A DNA stretch of 64,000 bases from Sipunculus nudus (GCA_026874595.1 CM049321.1:48959297-49023296); one strand, 5' to 3'; shown: positions 25,801 through 35,699, counted from the stretch's first letter. Numbers and translations: made by a program. Notes: generated by a model from the sequence alone, not told the origin.

Positions 25801-26869
25801 ACTTAATACTGTAATATTTAGTCAGTTTTTATTTTGCACTGATTGTTAATTAAACACTTGTTTTTTTATCAAAGTTTGGCTATATTAAGTGATGCCAGTT
25901 GGTCTTCTATTTAAACACACATAAGTCTTTAAGGCTCTTGTTGGGTAATGAATTTAAATAATACAATTCGTGTATATTCAAGCGGGGAAATAAAGTACGA
26001 AAAAACCCCAGAATATGAAAATAGATATATCCTGTATGAGTGTAGCCAGCCAGCCATGAACCGCATGGAACAGCTCGGCCATGGCTTAATCTTAAATTCC
26101 TGCCTCATGATACATTTATATAATATATTTATATGATCGTATAGTTGATATAGAAATATAAGAAGTATTACGTCGTCTACTGATATACACCAGTGGCGTC
26201 TATCTGACCAGCGTCTATTGTCATAACGTCCATCCGAAAGGGGCTACTTTAAGTCCGTCCATCATAGATGATACAGTCACGTCATATATCTCAAATTGAA
26301 TAGGCTCAATCGTCAAAATACGTACACGTGCACTGGGCGTGAAAGGTATACAGTTCAGGTTTAATGATAGTAATTACAAGACACACCGGTGTGCACCGGT
26401 TCGGACGCATCCCAAAGGACGTACGTCCCTGTCATCCATGCAATGTCGTTCTTTGTAAAAAAAGACAAACACAAACGTGTTATAGACAAACAGATACCTA
26501 TTCTTCTAACAAATAAAAACAACGAAAAATATGTGAGAAAATACGGGATCACATGATATGAATATGTGAGAATCAAAATCGAAAACCGTGATATCGCTGT
26601 CTTCATTGATTGGGAATTCGTCTTTTTTTGGCAGGAATTAAGTCAGTGTCAAGATAAACATTAAATTCCATTTCATTATCAGTAATAAGTTGGAGAATAT
26701 TTGTCTATAACTAGAGGGACGCACAATTTTAACTGATAACACCTATGATCGATGCCGCACATGCGCTGATGATACACGTGGTACGTTGTTCGACTGAGGG
26801 TTTCACAAGTCCTTAATTAAAGATTTAATCTGCACAACTGTCCACTGTTGTTGCTCATTTTATAACACC

Positions 26870-26929
<60 letters not shown>

Positions 26930-28157
26930 TTAAATGGATTAGTTTATCATGGCAATATGAATGAACCTGTTTGATATGTGGTTAATGTGTACGATACATC
27001 AAGTATAAGTGTCGTACATGCATTCAATGTACAGATTGTAACATTGTTCATAAAAGTTGAACTTTTGATGTGCTTGGATGTGTTTATTTATTTATTTATC
27101 TTTCTAATTTTGTTTTCAATTAATAGAATCATTCTAAACGTATTGTGTAACTGTCCTGGCATATAATGTAGATTCAGGTGAAAAACATACTATAGTTGGC
27201 TTAATATTTGTGAGGCTGAAATTTCGCGATTTCTTCATTTTGAACATTTCACGAGGGTTTAATTTTCGCAATTGCAACAGAACCTGTAAAATCTAAGTAC
27301 AGCAGAATTAGTATTGATGTAAAAGTTTGAAAAAAAAAAATCCTACAAAACCTTACTAATTACTGGTTCAGACATTAAATTTTGACTTGTATCATAGTCG
27401 ATATGTATGATCACAGCCTGTGAGTACGGCTTAAAAGCATGGGCCAGTTCCGAAAACCGGCACAGATAAGGTTGCTAATAAGGTTGTTTTTAGAGGTTAT
27501 CTAAGTTGATGGGGCATCCTAATCCCGAGGGTTTCATATTCGCGATTATTTCACGCTCGCGAATATCGCGAAATTAAAACCCTAGTGAATAAAAGGGCAA
27601 CCACAGTAATTAGTAGTTCCAAATTATGTTGATAGCAACCTGCCTGTCACATTCAGCTTGACGAGCTATTGTAAAACCCTTGATAGTCCAGCCTCACTTA
27701 GGCGACCAACTCGGAAATATGAGTATTCATGATGGTGTAGATCTACTTTAATCATAAGCATAAATTAAAACAAAAATTTGGTTTCTATGTTTTCAAAGTC
27801 ACACAGAGAGATAACTAGTTTTAAATTTTACAGGTAGACCACGCCTACAGATAGACAGGTTCCACCCTATTGAGCTCCGAGAGACCGTTTGTGCCGCCAT
27901 ATGTCATTCATATTAAAAACTAACGTGAAGATGCCCATTCGGCTTCCATAAATTACAATATACTTTAGAGATATTTAATATTCGTTACCTTGACCTGATT
28001 CATGTTTTTTCTGATATTCTCGAGTGTATGTAACAGTGAGAATATCTCAAAATATTGCTTTTACAGGTTCAGATTTCTTGTAATTATCATTGGGATTATT
28101 ATCAGTAGCATTTATGCCTGAATGTTTATATAATAATATTATTTCATATTATATTTG

Positions 28158-28191
<34 letters not shown>

Positions 28192-31100
28192 TTTATCTTT
28201 TTATTATACGTTTTCTATAAAAGTTTCACATAATGAGGGCACACCTTGATAACAAGAGCACCGCAACTTTTTATTGATTAACATTTCTGATGAGATTTAT
28301 CAAAATCCTTCATATTCTTCATAAGTGTTCACGGCGACACCACAAAGTAGCCTAGTGACCTTATTAAATATGAGCAGATGTTGCCCATAATCGAATTGGG
28401 GCGAGATTATCTGCAAGTTGGTGAGTAGTTATAGTGAGTTTCGTGAAAATCTATCAAAGCCCCGGTAAGTTTTTCTTGGCGACACTAAAAGTTAACGGAC
28501 GGACATATGGATGGACAGACGGATGGTGGGTATAGCATATAATACTCCAGTCGTATGACTGGCGTATAAAATTAATTGTTCTGCTTAAGAGGAAGAAGCC
28601 CATCATCTCAAAACGAAATCTTATCGAAATTATATCATTCTATTTTCTTGAAACATCGGAAGAGCTCGTAATATCAACATCGGTAAATTCTGTTGAAAAT
28701 TAATATATTTTTTTCTGGGCGCCGTGTCTGAATGAGGAACCTCTTTTGGCCTTAATAAGATTGCTTTAGTTATTTAACAACAGACTGACAAATGACAATA
28801 TATATCACGTGATCTCGCTTGAAACTGACACGTGTGGCGATGTTCTTGGAACTGTTGACTTCAATCCGTATCGAACGGTATCTACACTAAATTTAGCCAG
28901 ACAACACATACAAAATTGGTACCAGCGTATATTTCTAGAAAGTAGAGTTACTCTAATAATCAGATAAGACGAAAATAAAATTAAAAAAAAATCGGAGAAT
29001 ATTCGACGAGTAAATATATTTAAAACAAAAAAAAAATACGTTAAATATATATCAATTTCAAATAAAAAGACACACAAACACATCTTCACATCTACACATC
29101 TTAAATATGTATACTATTTCCATTGGGTTACTTCTTTATTTACGTAACTGAAATAAATCCATCCTTTAAATCTAACTAGTTATATATTTGTTTTATCTAA
29201 GAGTTCCTTCTTTACAGGTGGACTTCACGCCTACATACACAGAGACCAACAAGACCACGCTGGTCAGACAGCTGACGTCACACCAGGTTAACCCCGCCCA
29301 TAAGGTGGTGGTCGGGATCCTGGGGATCCTCGGGTTAAACCCCAGTGACCCGCTACTGGCCGGACGTCAGCTGGACCTGACCAGTGTCAGTATGTGTGAA
29401 GAACGGGACCAGACAAAGGACTTGGAGGACTACACCACGTCCTTCACCGCCTGTCTGGTGAACTTGCTGTGCACAGCTGGCGGTGACTCCCTGCTGAACC
29501 GTGTACGGTTCGTCCATGTCAAAGACACCAAGTCTGATGGTAACTACACTGCTGGTGACTACAGTAAAGCCCTGGAGCTGTTTCTTCACCAGGGTGTTCA
29601 CGTGGTTTTACATCAGCCCGGTAGTCTACACCCAGTCGCCACATGGAGCGGTGTGAAACTGTTCCAGCGCCTGAGAGACACGGCTGTATTTTTAACGTCC
29701 GCCAGGTTTGTGGAGACTCATCCACATCACACCTTCCCTGAGACAGAGGTCCTGGCGGTAGGCGGTGTGACGTCAGACGACCGCCTGTCACGTGGTGCCG
29801 CCGCTGGGCCTCGTGTAGATTTCGTGGCGCCACTAGAACACCAGAACACCGGTCACGGGCGCCCTCTCCCGGACAACTACATCTGGAACGCCACAAGCTT
29901 CACGGGCGCCGTGACGGTTTATACACTGGTGCTGGCCAGAAAACACGGTACGGTATTATATACAGCTTTTGCGCAACTAAAATAAGACACACTCACATTT
30001 GTGTATAAATTAATAGGCATATTAATTCAATATTTTAATTCGTAAATGTTGTCCTGTTTATGAGATAACGGAAATATATGTGTTGGATACACATACGTTG
30101 TGTTAAGTCCTCATAGGCCCTTAGTCTGTTATTTAAACAAGGTGTTTTATATGAATGTTAAAATAACGACAACGATTACAGAAATCAGGGGGGGGGGGGG
30201 AATGTTCGAAAAATGTATATGAACCATTAACAATTCAAAACTTATCACTCCGATACTTGATTCAACGTTTTTGAGCCCCCCCCCCCTTCTCCGACGAACA
30301 CTCAGAATGATATCTCTATTAGCCGGATGATGGCAGCACTTGGATATGGAACGGGATCAAATCGTTGCACATACACATGCACAAAATGTATGTGATGAAA
30401 TATGCATTATGTTACTGCACAGATATTGGTAGATATGGGAAATTTGGTGTTTAAAAAAAAACAAGAGTATAAAAATAAAAAAAAATTACTTTAAATTCTA
30501 AAATCTTAAATTCTACCCCCCCCCCCCGCCCGTTTGTAATAAGACCCTTCTTGTCACCATGAGTATAGTCAGTGAAATGCTAGGCGTTATATAAAATTTG
30601 CAAGCTGTATCGATGCCGCCTGTTATTCATGATATATCAGATCCTTTTTCTTATATATAATATAAAGACCAAACATATATTTGCTTTATGTTCAATATGT
30701 TGCATGTTTATCTCAACGCATCCATATAATGGTCTCAAAAATAAGCTACATGTGTTCATAAAAAGTTAATTGTCGATAGTATATATGCATATAAACCGGA
30801 ATATAGGGATTATTAAACAGATTTAAATTGAGTCTCCTCTTCAAGCATTCCCCCGCCGGCATACACAAATGTAAAACGATCTCAGTCACCTTCCAACAGA
30901 ATTATGAATAATCAGCACGCATCAATACATATTCTATTGAAAAAAGTGTTACTTACAAAATTGCGTTTATACTTAAAAAATGAGAAAATGAATATATTAA
31001 AATTTAAAAATGACCAACGTAACAGACTAGTTGCCGGAATCAGAACGGCTGGTGCCCTTTCTACGGCTTTCCGGGCCCTTTATGATAGTTGCAAATAATA

Positions 31101-33793
31101 ATTATTTGGCGTTTCTTCCACTTATGTGTCGTACCGTGCACTAAATATCAGTGTGAAAAATCTGCCTGGCTAGAATAATATAATCAAAGGTTTCCAATCT
31201 CTCAGGATTTCGACATGTTCAATCATTTTTGGTTCATGTGAAACTCTTTGTCCAGCGGGTCCAATTTAATAGGCCCACCGGGTTAAAACCTATATACATA
31301 AGCTAATGAACACAATTTAAGACAAACGAGATTTCCTGTTTTCAATATACATTTTCCTGTACCGTTGTTAATCCCTGGGGGTTGAAATTTCGCATTTTCA
31401 AGGATTTTACTGTGCCCTAAGAAACTCCATGCGGTCGACCTGGGCCCCAATGAGCCCCTCTGGTGAAAAGCTACATACATGTATATATGCCAATTAACGT
31501 AAACGCCGAAAAGACGGCCTCATATTTAAACAATACCTTGTGCGCCAAAGGAAGCGCTTAACCGGATTTGATACCATGAACTTTCTGGCCCGTCTGCAGA
31601 TGGGCTTGGCCCAATAACCGATTTTAGTTTTTATAAGTTTTACGTTATTTTTTTATTATCTTGATGACATTTGTACTCAGACAATCATTTCTCAGAACTT
31701 AAATGGATTTGCCTGCTCTTGGGGTGTCCAATACTCTTTTTATTCCCTCTAAAGCCAAGCTCAGAAAGGAGGTCAGCAAGTATTTACGGGTAGTCCCTGT
31801 TGATAGTCTGTTTTACGTCGCCAAGAACACCCACGAGTGGGAGCTAGGTGGACCATGCAGGATATCGAAAGACCTTTGCCCATGTTAGTGCTTCATGTAT
31901 CATGTAAGGTGTATCCGATATTAAGTTGGTGAATTGATCATACCTAAATGCGTTTACCCTTATTATATAGTGTTAGTGACAACCAAATTAACTAGAAAGC
32001 ACTCACAGAGCACATGCCTCCGCCACCGCCTGTGTACGTACCGATGAGAGTACACTCGGTTAAATGACATTAAATAGTATATGGCCTTTTAGACAAAAAA
32101 AGTACAACCCTATCAGAATAGTGTGCCATTTAAACCACCGTATTATCATATTTTATTCAATTTATATAAAATAAATTTATTTTACATATATGTTTATTGT
32201 TCCGAATCCAAACACGGTCTATAAAAAAGTTTAGAATAGTTCCTAGTAAGCTGAGCTAATATTTTATTCGATAACAGTATCCCACACAGACCGCAATTAT
32301 TAATATGTAAGTATTAAAAAATAATCTCTTCATTATTTATCTTCTGATTATAAAGTATAATTATATTTATCCAAAATGGTTTACAAGGAGTCTTGTCACA
32401 ATTTAAATTTTATATTTATATTTATATTTTATATATTAAAACATATTTATATATTAAACATCGTGATGATTGCTTGTTTCAGAGATCTATTTATTTATCA
32501 GTTGTATCTAATAAATTGTTAAATATCAAAAATAAAAATAAAGTTTACTATGTTACTGTGAAAGATATGTAAAACATAACCCTATCGTTTTGTTTAAATT
32601 TATTTTGTGGCGTTTTTGCCTGGCCTTTGCAAAGACACTACTCTCTGTCAATGACCCCTGCAGCCAAAACTACATTTAACCTTTGCATCATCTCTGTGAT
32701 AACCTGAAAAAAAGGAGTAATGTCCGACTTCCCTGCTGCTCTTATTACCAGGACGCCAACAATTCTGTACGAATGCTAAGTAGCGAGTTAAGACACTTAT
32801 CAATAAGACACTTTTCCCAAAGAAACTGTATCAAGATGTGTTATTGTGGTGAAAGTGCATGATTGTGATTGACTCTGAGATCAAATGTCTCATGAGAGAG
32901 TGTTTTTTACATATATTACACTATTCTATTGTCAAAATGTATGTGGTAACCTTGATATATATGTGGATATTTAAACTGAATATGAGAAACTGATTTGTAC
33001 CACATACAATTTCTCTTAGTAAATTGTATGTACCGTAGAAGTCGCATCTATGTGGTAATGTAAATGAGATTTTCTCGCAACAGCTGTAATTAAACTCTAT
33101 GTAATTTTGATGATAAAATTATTGATGTAATGCTGTGATGGTGATTTATGTTTCAATTAACACATGAAGTTCTGAGAAATGTTTGTCTGAGTACAAAAGT
33201 CATCAAGATAATAAAAAAATAACGTATTACTAACAAAAACTAAAATCGGTTATTGGGCCAAGCCCATCTGCAGATGGGCCAGAAAGTGCATGGTATCAAA
33301 TCCGTTATTGGGCTGCCCATCTGCAGATGGGCAGCCCAATAACGGATCCTCATATGGGCAAAGCCCATCTGCAGATGGGCCAGATCCGCAAACGGGCTCC
33401 AACATATACATATATAAATGATATATGTAATTATAAACATGGGTTTGCGCCTTCATTAATTAAAGTAGCAATCAATAAATGGCTTCTGGGGGATTTAATG
33501 ATCATTTATAATATATATACTCATGATTCATCCAGGTCACGTGGAATATCATTGGATCTTTATTTATTTCAGGTGTGGACGAGTCCCGTATCCGCCGCTT
33601 GTCAACTACAAGTGTGATGAGGGCCATCTTGATAGAGATGTGCTCTCATCCGGAGAGAAGAACGGCCAGCATGGGATACGGCGTCCTTGACCCTTGGCCT
33701 TTCCTCAACGACTGGACGAAGCTGGGTCCCATCCTCATGAAATACACGGATCCTGACGCTGAACAAACGCTCTGGGCCGGTAAAGATATTTGA
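19658..33793 (+). CDS. CARD protein with two tandem S8-like pseudoprotease domains (7 exons)
   Basis: Exons 19658-19813, 20083-20209, 20574-21266, 21356-21545, 21724-21763, 29218-29947 and 33573-33793 join in phase at every junction to 2157 nt, giving 718 residues plus stop. Residues about 10-94 are a CARD, a helical death-fold module that binds other CARDs. Residues about 105-385 and 425-700 each follow the subtilisin (peptidase S8) element order: first beta strand, His-helix region, AVKV-like strand, AAGN-like strand, VGAV-like strand, VDFVAP-like strand, Ser helix, and a GYG tail. The Asp and His positions are changed (L115; T475), Ser remains (S305; S629), so I infer pseudoproteases. No signal peptide or membrane segment is visible, so a cytosolic protein is likely. 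An adaptor or sensor role is inference. The S8 call needs profile or structure confirmation; the exon-5 link is the weakest join. Confidence 0.7.
20083..20209 (+). CDS. Exon 2: C-terminal half of the CARD
   Basis: Codes residues 53-94 after a strong acceptor (T-run then GCAG). The peptide has the CARD signatures MGRYLLDLIG and YEGFLRALRDSGQVHVADML, the latter matching the common FL-ALR-TGQ-HLA-LL ending of CARDs. The donor is AAGG then GTAAGT, leaving phase 1. This is the most recognisable part of the gene. Confidence 0.88.
20574..21266 (+). CDS. Exon 3: first S8-like domain, up to the Ser helix
   Basis: Residues 95-326. The acceptor is TTTGTTTGTATAG; the split codon gives Glu. Order of S8-like elements: NQVAVFLVAP (strand normally ending in the catalytic Asp; Leu115 here), GLQTMLRWLVHIIRK (region of the His helix; no His at its start), MFMIHHIVVDD (AVKVLD-like strand), DLLELLIDHPTDIVYFA (helix then INMS-like strand), KFKELLDLSVVLTDANC (AAGN-like strand with the oxyanion Asn shifted or lost), CLECLTIGYKSN (VIAVGAVD-like), GALVDMVIL (VDVVAPG-like), and CDSCPAVYALATVISVLHK, matching the GTSMATPHVAG Ser helix with Ser305. 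About 290 residues with exon 4, usual for a minimal S8 fold. Confidence 0.7.
21356..21545 (+). CDS. Exon 4: C-terminal tail of the first S8-like domain
   Basis: Residues 327-388 plus two bases of codon 389. The acceptor (TGATTTCAAAG) takes the phase-1 codon across as Gly. RRSRMMRRTLISMC then AGFGTLKPERFL corresponds to the S8 C-terminal helix and the G-[YF]-G-x-L-N-A-x-x-A-type ending. It aligns with exon 7 (SVMRAILIEMC then MGYGVLDPWPFL). The exon can end at 21545 (TACTG, then GTGAGG) in phase 2. If that donor is not used, TGA at 21547 would end a shorter protein with only one S8-like domain. Confidence 0.7.
21724..21763 (+). CDS. Exon 5: 40-nt linker microexon
   Basis: It has an acceptor (ATTTCATTCACTGTAG) and a near-perfect donor (AACG, then GTAAGTC). 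In the phase fed by exon 4 it reads QKRQIPRETQQRT, a basic polar linker, and ends in phase 0, which is exactly what the acceptor at 29218 requires. In another frame it is also open (AKKADTPGNPTKN), but that frame does not join exon 4. Confidence 0.5.
22278..23550 (+). mobile_element. Interspersed repeat with CCCCGCC-type end
   Basis: It begins around CCCCGCCTCAGCGAAGCGGG followed by GTATAGTGATCAGCTCCG and a run of TCCG/TCTG units (22330-22362). It seems to end with TTTTGTGGAAGTCCTACG and CTCTGAGTGCCC near 23545. A second CCCCCAAGCGGGAATTATG start lies inside at 23277, so it may be two adjacent copies. Such ends are common in marine invertebrate repeats. It lies in the long intron 21764-29217, and I see no coding capacity. 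Confidence 0.5.
25553..25740 (-). mobile_element. tRNA-derived SINE, minus strand, with flanking inverted repeat
   Basis: The minus strand shows TGTTAGCTCAGTGGTAGAGC (a near-perfect A box) and GGGTTCAATTCC (B box). Next to it, 25660-25689 and 25710-25739 form an inverted repeat (CTGTGTATCACCACACT against AGTGTGCTGATACACAG) with a loop containing TGACGTCA. The related copies at 17.3-17.6 kb share CATAGGAACCAGCGAAGTGA. It is not a functional tRNA gene. Confidence 0.65.
26870..26926 (+). repeat. (TA)n microsatellite
   Basis: About 57 bp of TA repeats in the long intron of the CARD gene. Confidence 0.95.
27525..27612. repeat. Palindromic CGCGA-type short repeat
   Basis: GAGGGTTTCATATTCGCGA is followed by TCGCGAATATCGCGAAATTA, AAACCCT and GGGCAACCACAGTA. 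Related pieces with TCGCGA and ACCACAGT occur at about 9090-9180, 10440-10510, 24920-25010, 27220-27280, 49790-49830 and 50150-50215. It looks like a small palindromic MITE family with no coding capacity. Confidence 0.55.
27832..27926 (+). pseudogene. Exon-like segment resembling the start of exon 6
   Basis: Preceded by AATTTTACAG. Its first bases (GTAGACCACGCCTACA) resemble the start of exon 6 (GTGGACTTCACGCCTACA). Joined in phase 0 to exon 5 it reads VDHAYR and stops, so it could be a decayed duplicate or an alternative terminal exon giving a one-domain protein. In another frame it is open for about 26 codons (beginning RPRLQIDRFHPIELRE). The resemblance is short and may be chance. Confidence 0.25.
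28162..28188 (+). repeat. (AAT)n microsatellite
   Basis: About nine AAT units in the long intron. Confidence 0.9.
28250..28560. mobile_element. Interspersed repeat piece with GGACGGAC-rich end
   Basis: TTCACGGCGACACCACAAAG and TTCTTGGCGACACTAAAAGT frame a stretch ending in AACGGACGGACATATGGATG, then TATAGCATATAATACTCC. The GGACGGAC tract before a short unique end is shared in style with the composite repeats at 6 kb, 49.5 kb and 60-64 kb. The boundaries are approximate. Confidence 0.4.
29218..29947 (+). CDS. Exon 6: second S8-like domain, up to the Ser helix
   Basis: Residues 403-646, in phase 0 after CTTCTTTACAG. The S8 likeness is clearest here: HKVVVGILGILGLNPSDPLL (first strand; no Asp), DYTTSFTACLVNLL (position of DGHGTHVAGII; Thr475 for His), NRVRFVHVKDTKSDG (AVKVLD-like), YSKALELFLHQGVHVVLHQP (helix and INMSLG-like strand), RDTAVFLTSARF (VVVAAAGN-like; Arg565 for the oxyanion Asn), FPETEVLAVGGVTSDDRLS (YPNVIAVGAVDS-like), PRVDFVAPLE (VDVVAPG-like), and NATSFTGAVTVYTLVLARK (GTSMATPHVAG helix with Ser629). 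The exon is much richer in GC than exon 3 and the introns. It ends in phase 1 before GTACGG. Confidence 0.8.
31563..33304. mobile_element. Foldback-type element with 138-bp terminal inverted repeats
   Basis: 31563-31700 and 33167-33304 are near-identical inverted copies of 138 bp each (for example CGGATTTGATACCATG against CATGGTATCAAATCCG, and TCAAGATAATAAAAAAATAA against its complement). The repeats include the palindrome-rich GCCCATCTGCAGATGGGC. The interior of about 1.47 kb is AT-rich with no clear transposase; a 61-codon frame at 31703 is the longest. It lies in the last intron of the CARD gene. I see no convincing target-site duplication. Confidence 0.7.
33300..33347. repeat. Perfect 48-bp palindrome
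   Basis: It is centred on the CTGCAG at about 33321-33326 with arms reading ATCCGTTATTGGGCTGCCCA outward-in and no spacer. It overlaps the right end of the foldback element. Further GCCCATCTGCAGATGGGC palindromes follow at 33364-33381 and precede at 33261-33278. Confidence 0.9.
33573..33793 (+). CDS. Exon 7: C-terminal tail of the second S8-like domain and stop
   Basis: Residues 647-718. The acceptor TTTATTTATTTCAG receives the phase-1 codon as Gly, exactly as exon 4 does. ESRIRRLSTTSVMRAILIEM matches the S8 helix that follows the Ser helix, and MGYGVLDPWPFL the conserved GYG ending. Translation stops at TGA 33791-33793. A candidate poly(A) signal AATAAA is at 34068-34073. A donor-like GCCG/GTAAAG at 33779 could extend the protein by further exons, though I found none downstream. 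Confidence 0.75.
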
Positions 33794-34067
33794 TAAATGC
33801 ATATGTTATATTTGGTAAGTTATATTTCTTATTCTCTGTCTACCTTTCTGTCCTTTTGCAAATTTTATCATTAGCTTTATTTTAAATTCTAAATTGAGAG
33901 GCCCACTAAAATGTTTGACTAAATGTCTGCTGAGCTTAAGTTTTTTTTTTTCGTTAGCAGGCGAATTCTGCAACCGCTACGGTTATATAATAACGGTCAC
34001 CAAGAATTTATACAGCACCTGAAATTAATACAGTGTAACTAAGTTAAGTTTCCGTTTCTGTTTATGA

Positions 34068-34073
34068 AATAAA
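34068..34073 (+). terminator. Candidate poly(A) signal of the CARD gene
   Basis: AATAAA about 275 nt past the stop codon, the first one after exon 7 that I noticed. The hexamer is common in AT-rich DNA, so this is weak. Confidence 0.3.
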
Positions 34074-34099
34074 ATTTAAATTACCTTCCATAATATCGT

Positions 34100-35260
34100 C
34101 TGTATATACACCAATCTATTTTAGCGTCTGTATGGCCCATTTCAAATATATATAGTATGTACCTCATCACATTTTAAATATATTACAATGCAGATTATGT
34201 TTCAGAAAAAGGTATTATGTTTCCATTATAAGTTAACTATAATCAAGTATAGATATAATTATCATTGTTAAATCATAAATGGAACCAAAGTCTAGTTGTC
34301 CACAATTATATTTAAAAATATATTTTATTTTCATTTTTTTCATGACTACATTGACCATCCCCAAACTTGCCAAAAAGCCCATAACCGTCCGGCCCCACAT
34401 ATGGAAAACCCGCCCCTCAACTAAAAAGAAAATAATCCTGGAAATAACAATAAAAATATCATACTCAAGAAACAGAATTATTCATTTACAGAGTTATTAT
34501 GTCAAAGAGTTATGTATAAACCAAAATACTGAATCTAAATTAAGGCAAAGAGTTGGGTATAACCTAAAATACTGCATCTAATTTAAGGCAAAGAGTTCGG
34601 TATAACCCAAATACATTTGATTGAACAACCAGAAGCGTTAATCGCTTTTCTAAAGTAAACGCCACACGTTTTGTTGCCCGTGAGGCGTTATCAAAATGCC
34701 AAAAATATATGCATCTCCATCGAGCCTAATGGTGCGTTATTCAACAAACGAAGGTATGGCCCTCTGACTGGTCGGTCTTTTCGCCGAATTCGCGAACTAC
34801 ACGAATGCCACCGAGCTACACGCAGCAACTGACAAGAATCAATGAATTGAATGATGATAGAACTCCTAGTCAAACATATTAAAAAACAAAATCTGCATTC
34901 CAAGGACTGCAAGCCTCCGTCCTGCGGGGGTCTCTATTGTGTGGTGCTCCACAACCATTTTATCCATTTCCTTATTCGGCCCATATTCTAGTACCCAGGT
35001 TCATTAGTGCATACTTGACTGTATATTTGTGTATGCACCCTGATAACGTTCCTGTATCCGGATAAGACACTTGATCCACCAAAACTAATAGATTCTTTAT
35101 AGGACTGACTGACCGACTGAAAAAGTAGTGGACACTCAAGGCAGTCATAGGTCTCCGGAAAATCCGGCCGGCACTAGCTCCCTCAGCAACGACAAAATTT
35201 GACAGATTGAGTCGGTTTTACAGTTAGATATTTAAGGCGAAAGTAGAAGACACTGACACA
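34100..35260. other. Unassigned AT-rich DNA
   Basis: I see no convincing exon. A TAACC/TAAATT-rich pair (AAAGAGTTATGTATAAACC and AAAGAGTTGGGTATAACC) repeats near 34503-34610. No transposon ends were found. Confidence 0.45.
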
Positions 35261-35261
35261 G

Positions 35262-35430
35262 TTGAAGATCGTAGTGAGAGAGGTGGAGGAAGCCGGAGAA
35301 CCCAGAGAGAACCACCGACCTTGGACGGGCCACTACAACCGATTCTCATGGCTGCACCTTGGATCGAGCCTGGGTCGCCAGCGGAGAGGGCCTGGCGTTT
35401 TACTGCTAAGCTGTCCAGGCCCCCAATTCT
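35262..35430 (-). mobile_element. SINE-like fragment, minus strand
   Basis: GTGGAGGAAGCCGGAGAACC then GAGAACCACCGACCTT is a sequence type often found next to tRNA-like heads in molluscan repeats. On the minus strand, CCAGGCTCGATCC (B-box-like) and TGGACAGCTTAGCAGTAAA (A-box-like) follow. The open frame on the plus strand across it is incidental. Confidence 0.5.
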
Positions 35431-35573
35431 TAATTTGCTCCCGAAAATGCCCTGAAAATATCATGAAATCCGTTCATCATTTTCCGAGTTGCTGTAAAAA
35501 TACACAAACTGACACACGAACGGGATTGTATGCACATCTGATGGAGGCAAAGATAGTAACATTTAATGTTACT

Positions 35574-35612
<39 letters not shown>
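35574..35612 (+). repeat. (TA)n microsatellite
   Basis: About 39 bp of TA with one C interruption, followed by a T-run. Confidence 0.9.
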
Positions 35613-35699
35613 TTTTTTTTATCAAGAGTGTATCCTCTTATCAATTTCCCCTTTGTTGACATTTCTAGAGAAGCAACTCCATTTAGATATGATTACTCA

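Noticed and set aside
29353-29896. Minus-strand open frames over exon 6
   Set aside because: Shadows of the GC-rich coding exon on the opposite strand; no splice sites fit them.
19658-33793. Caspase-like domain as the partner of the CARD
   Set aside because: No His-Gly or QACxG-type active-site motif in order; the strand order and the GYG tail fit an S8 fold better.
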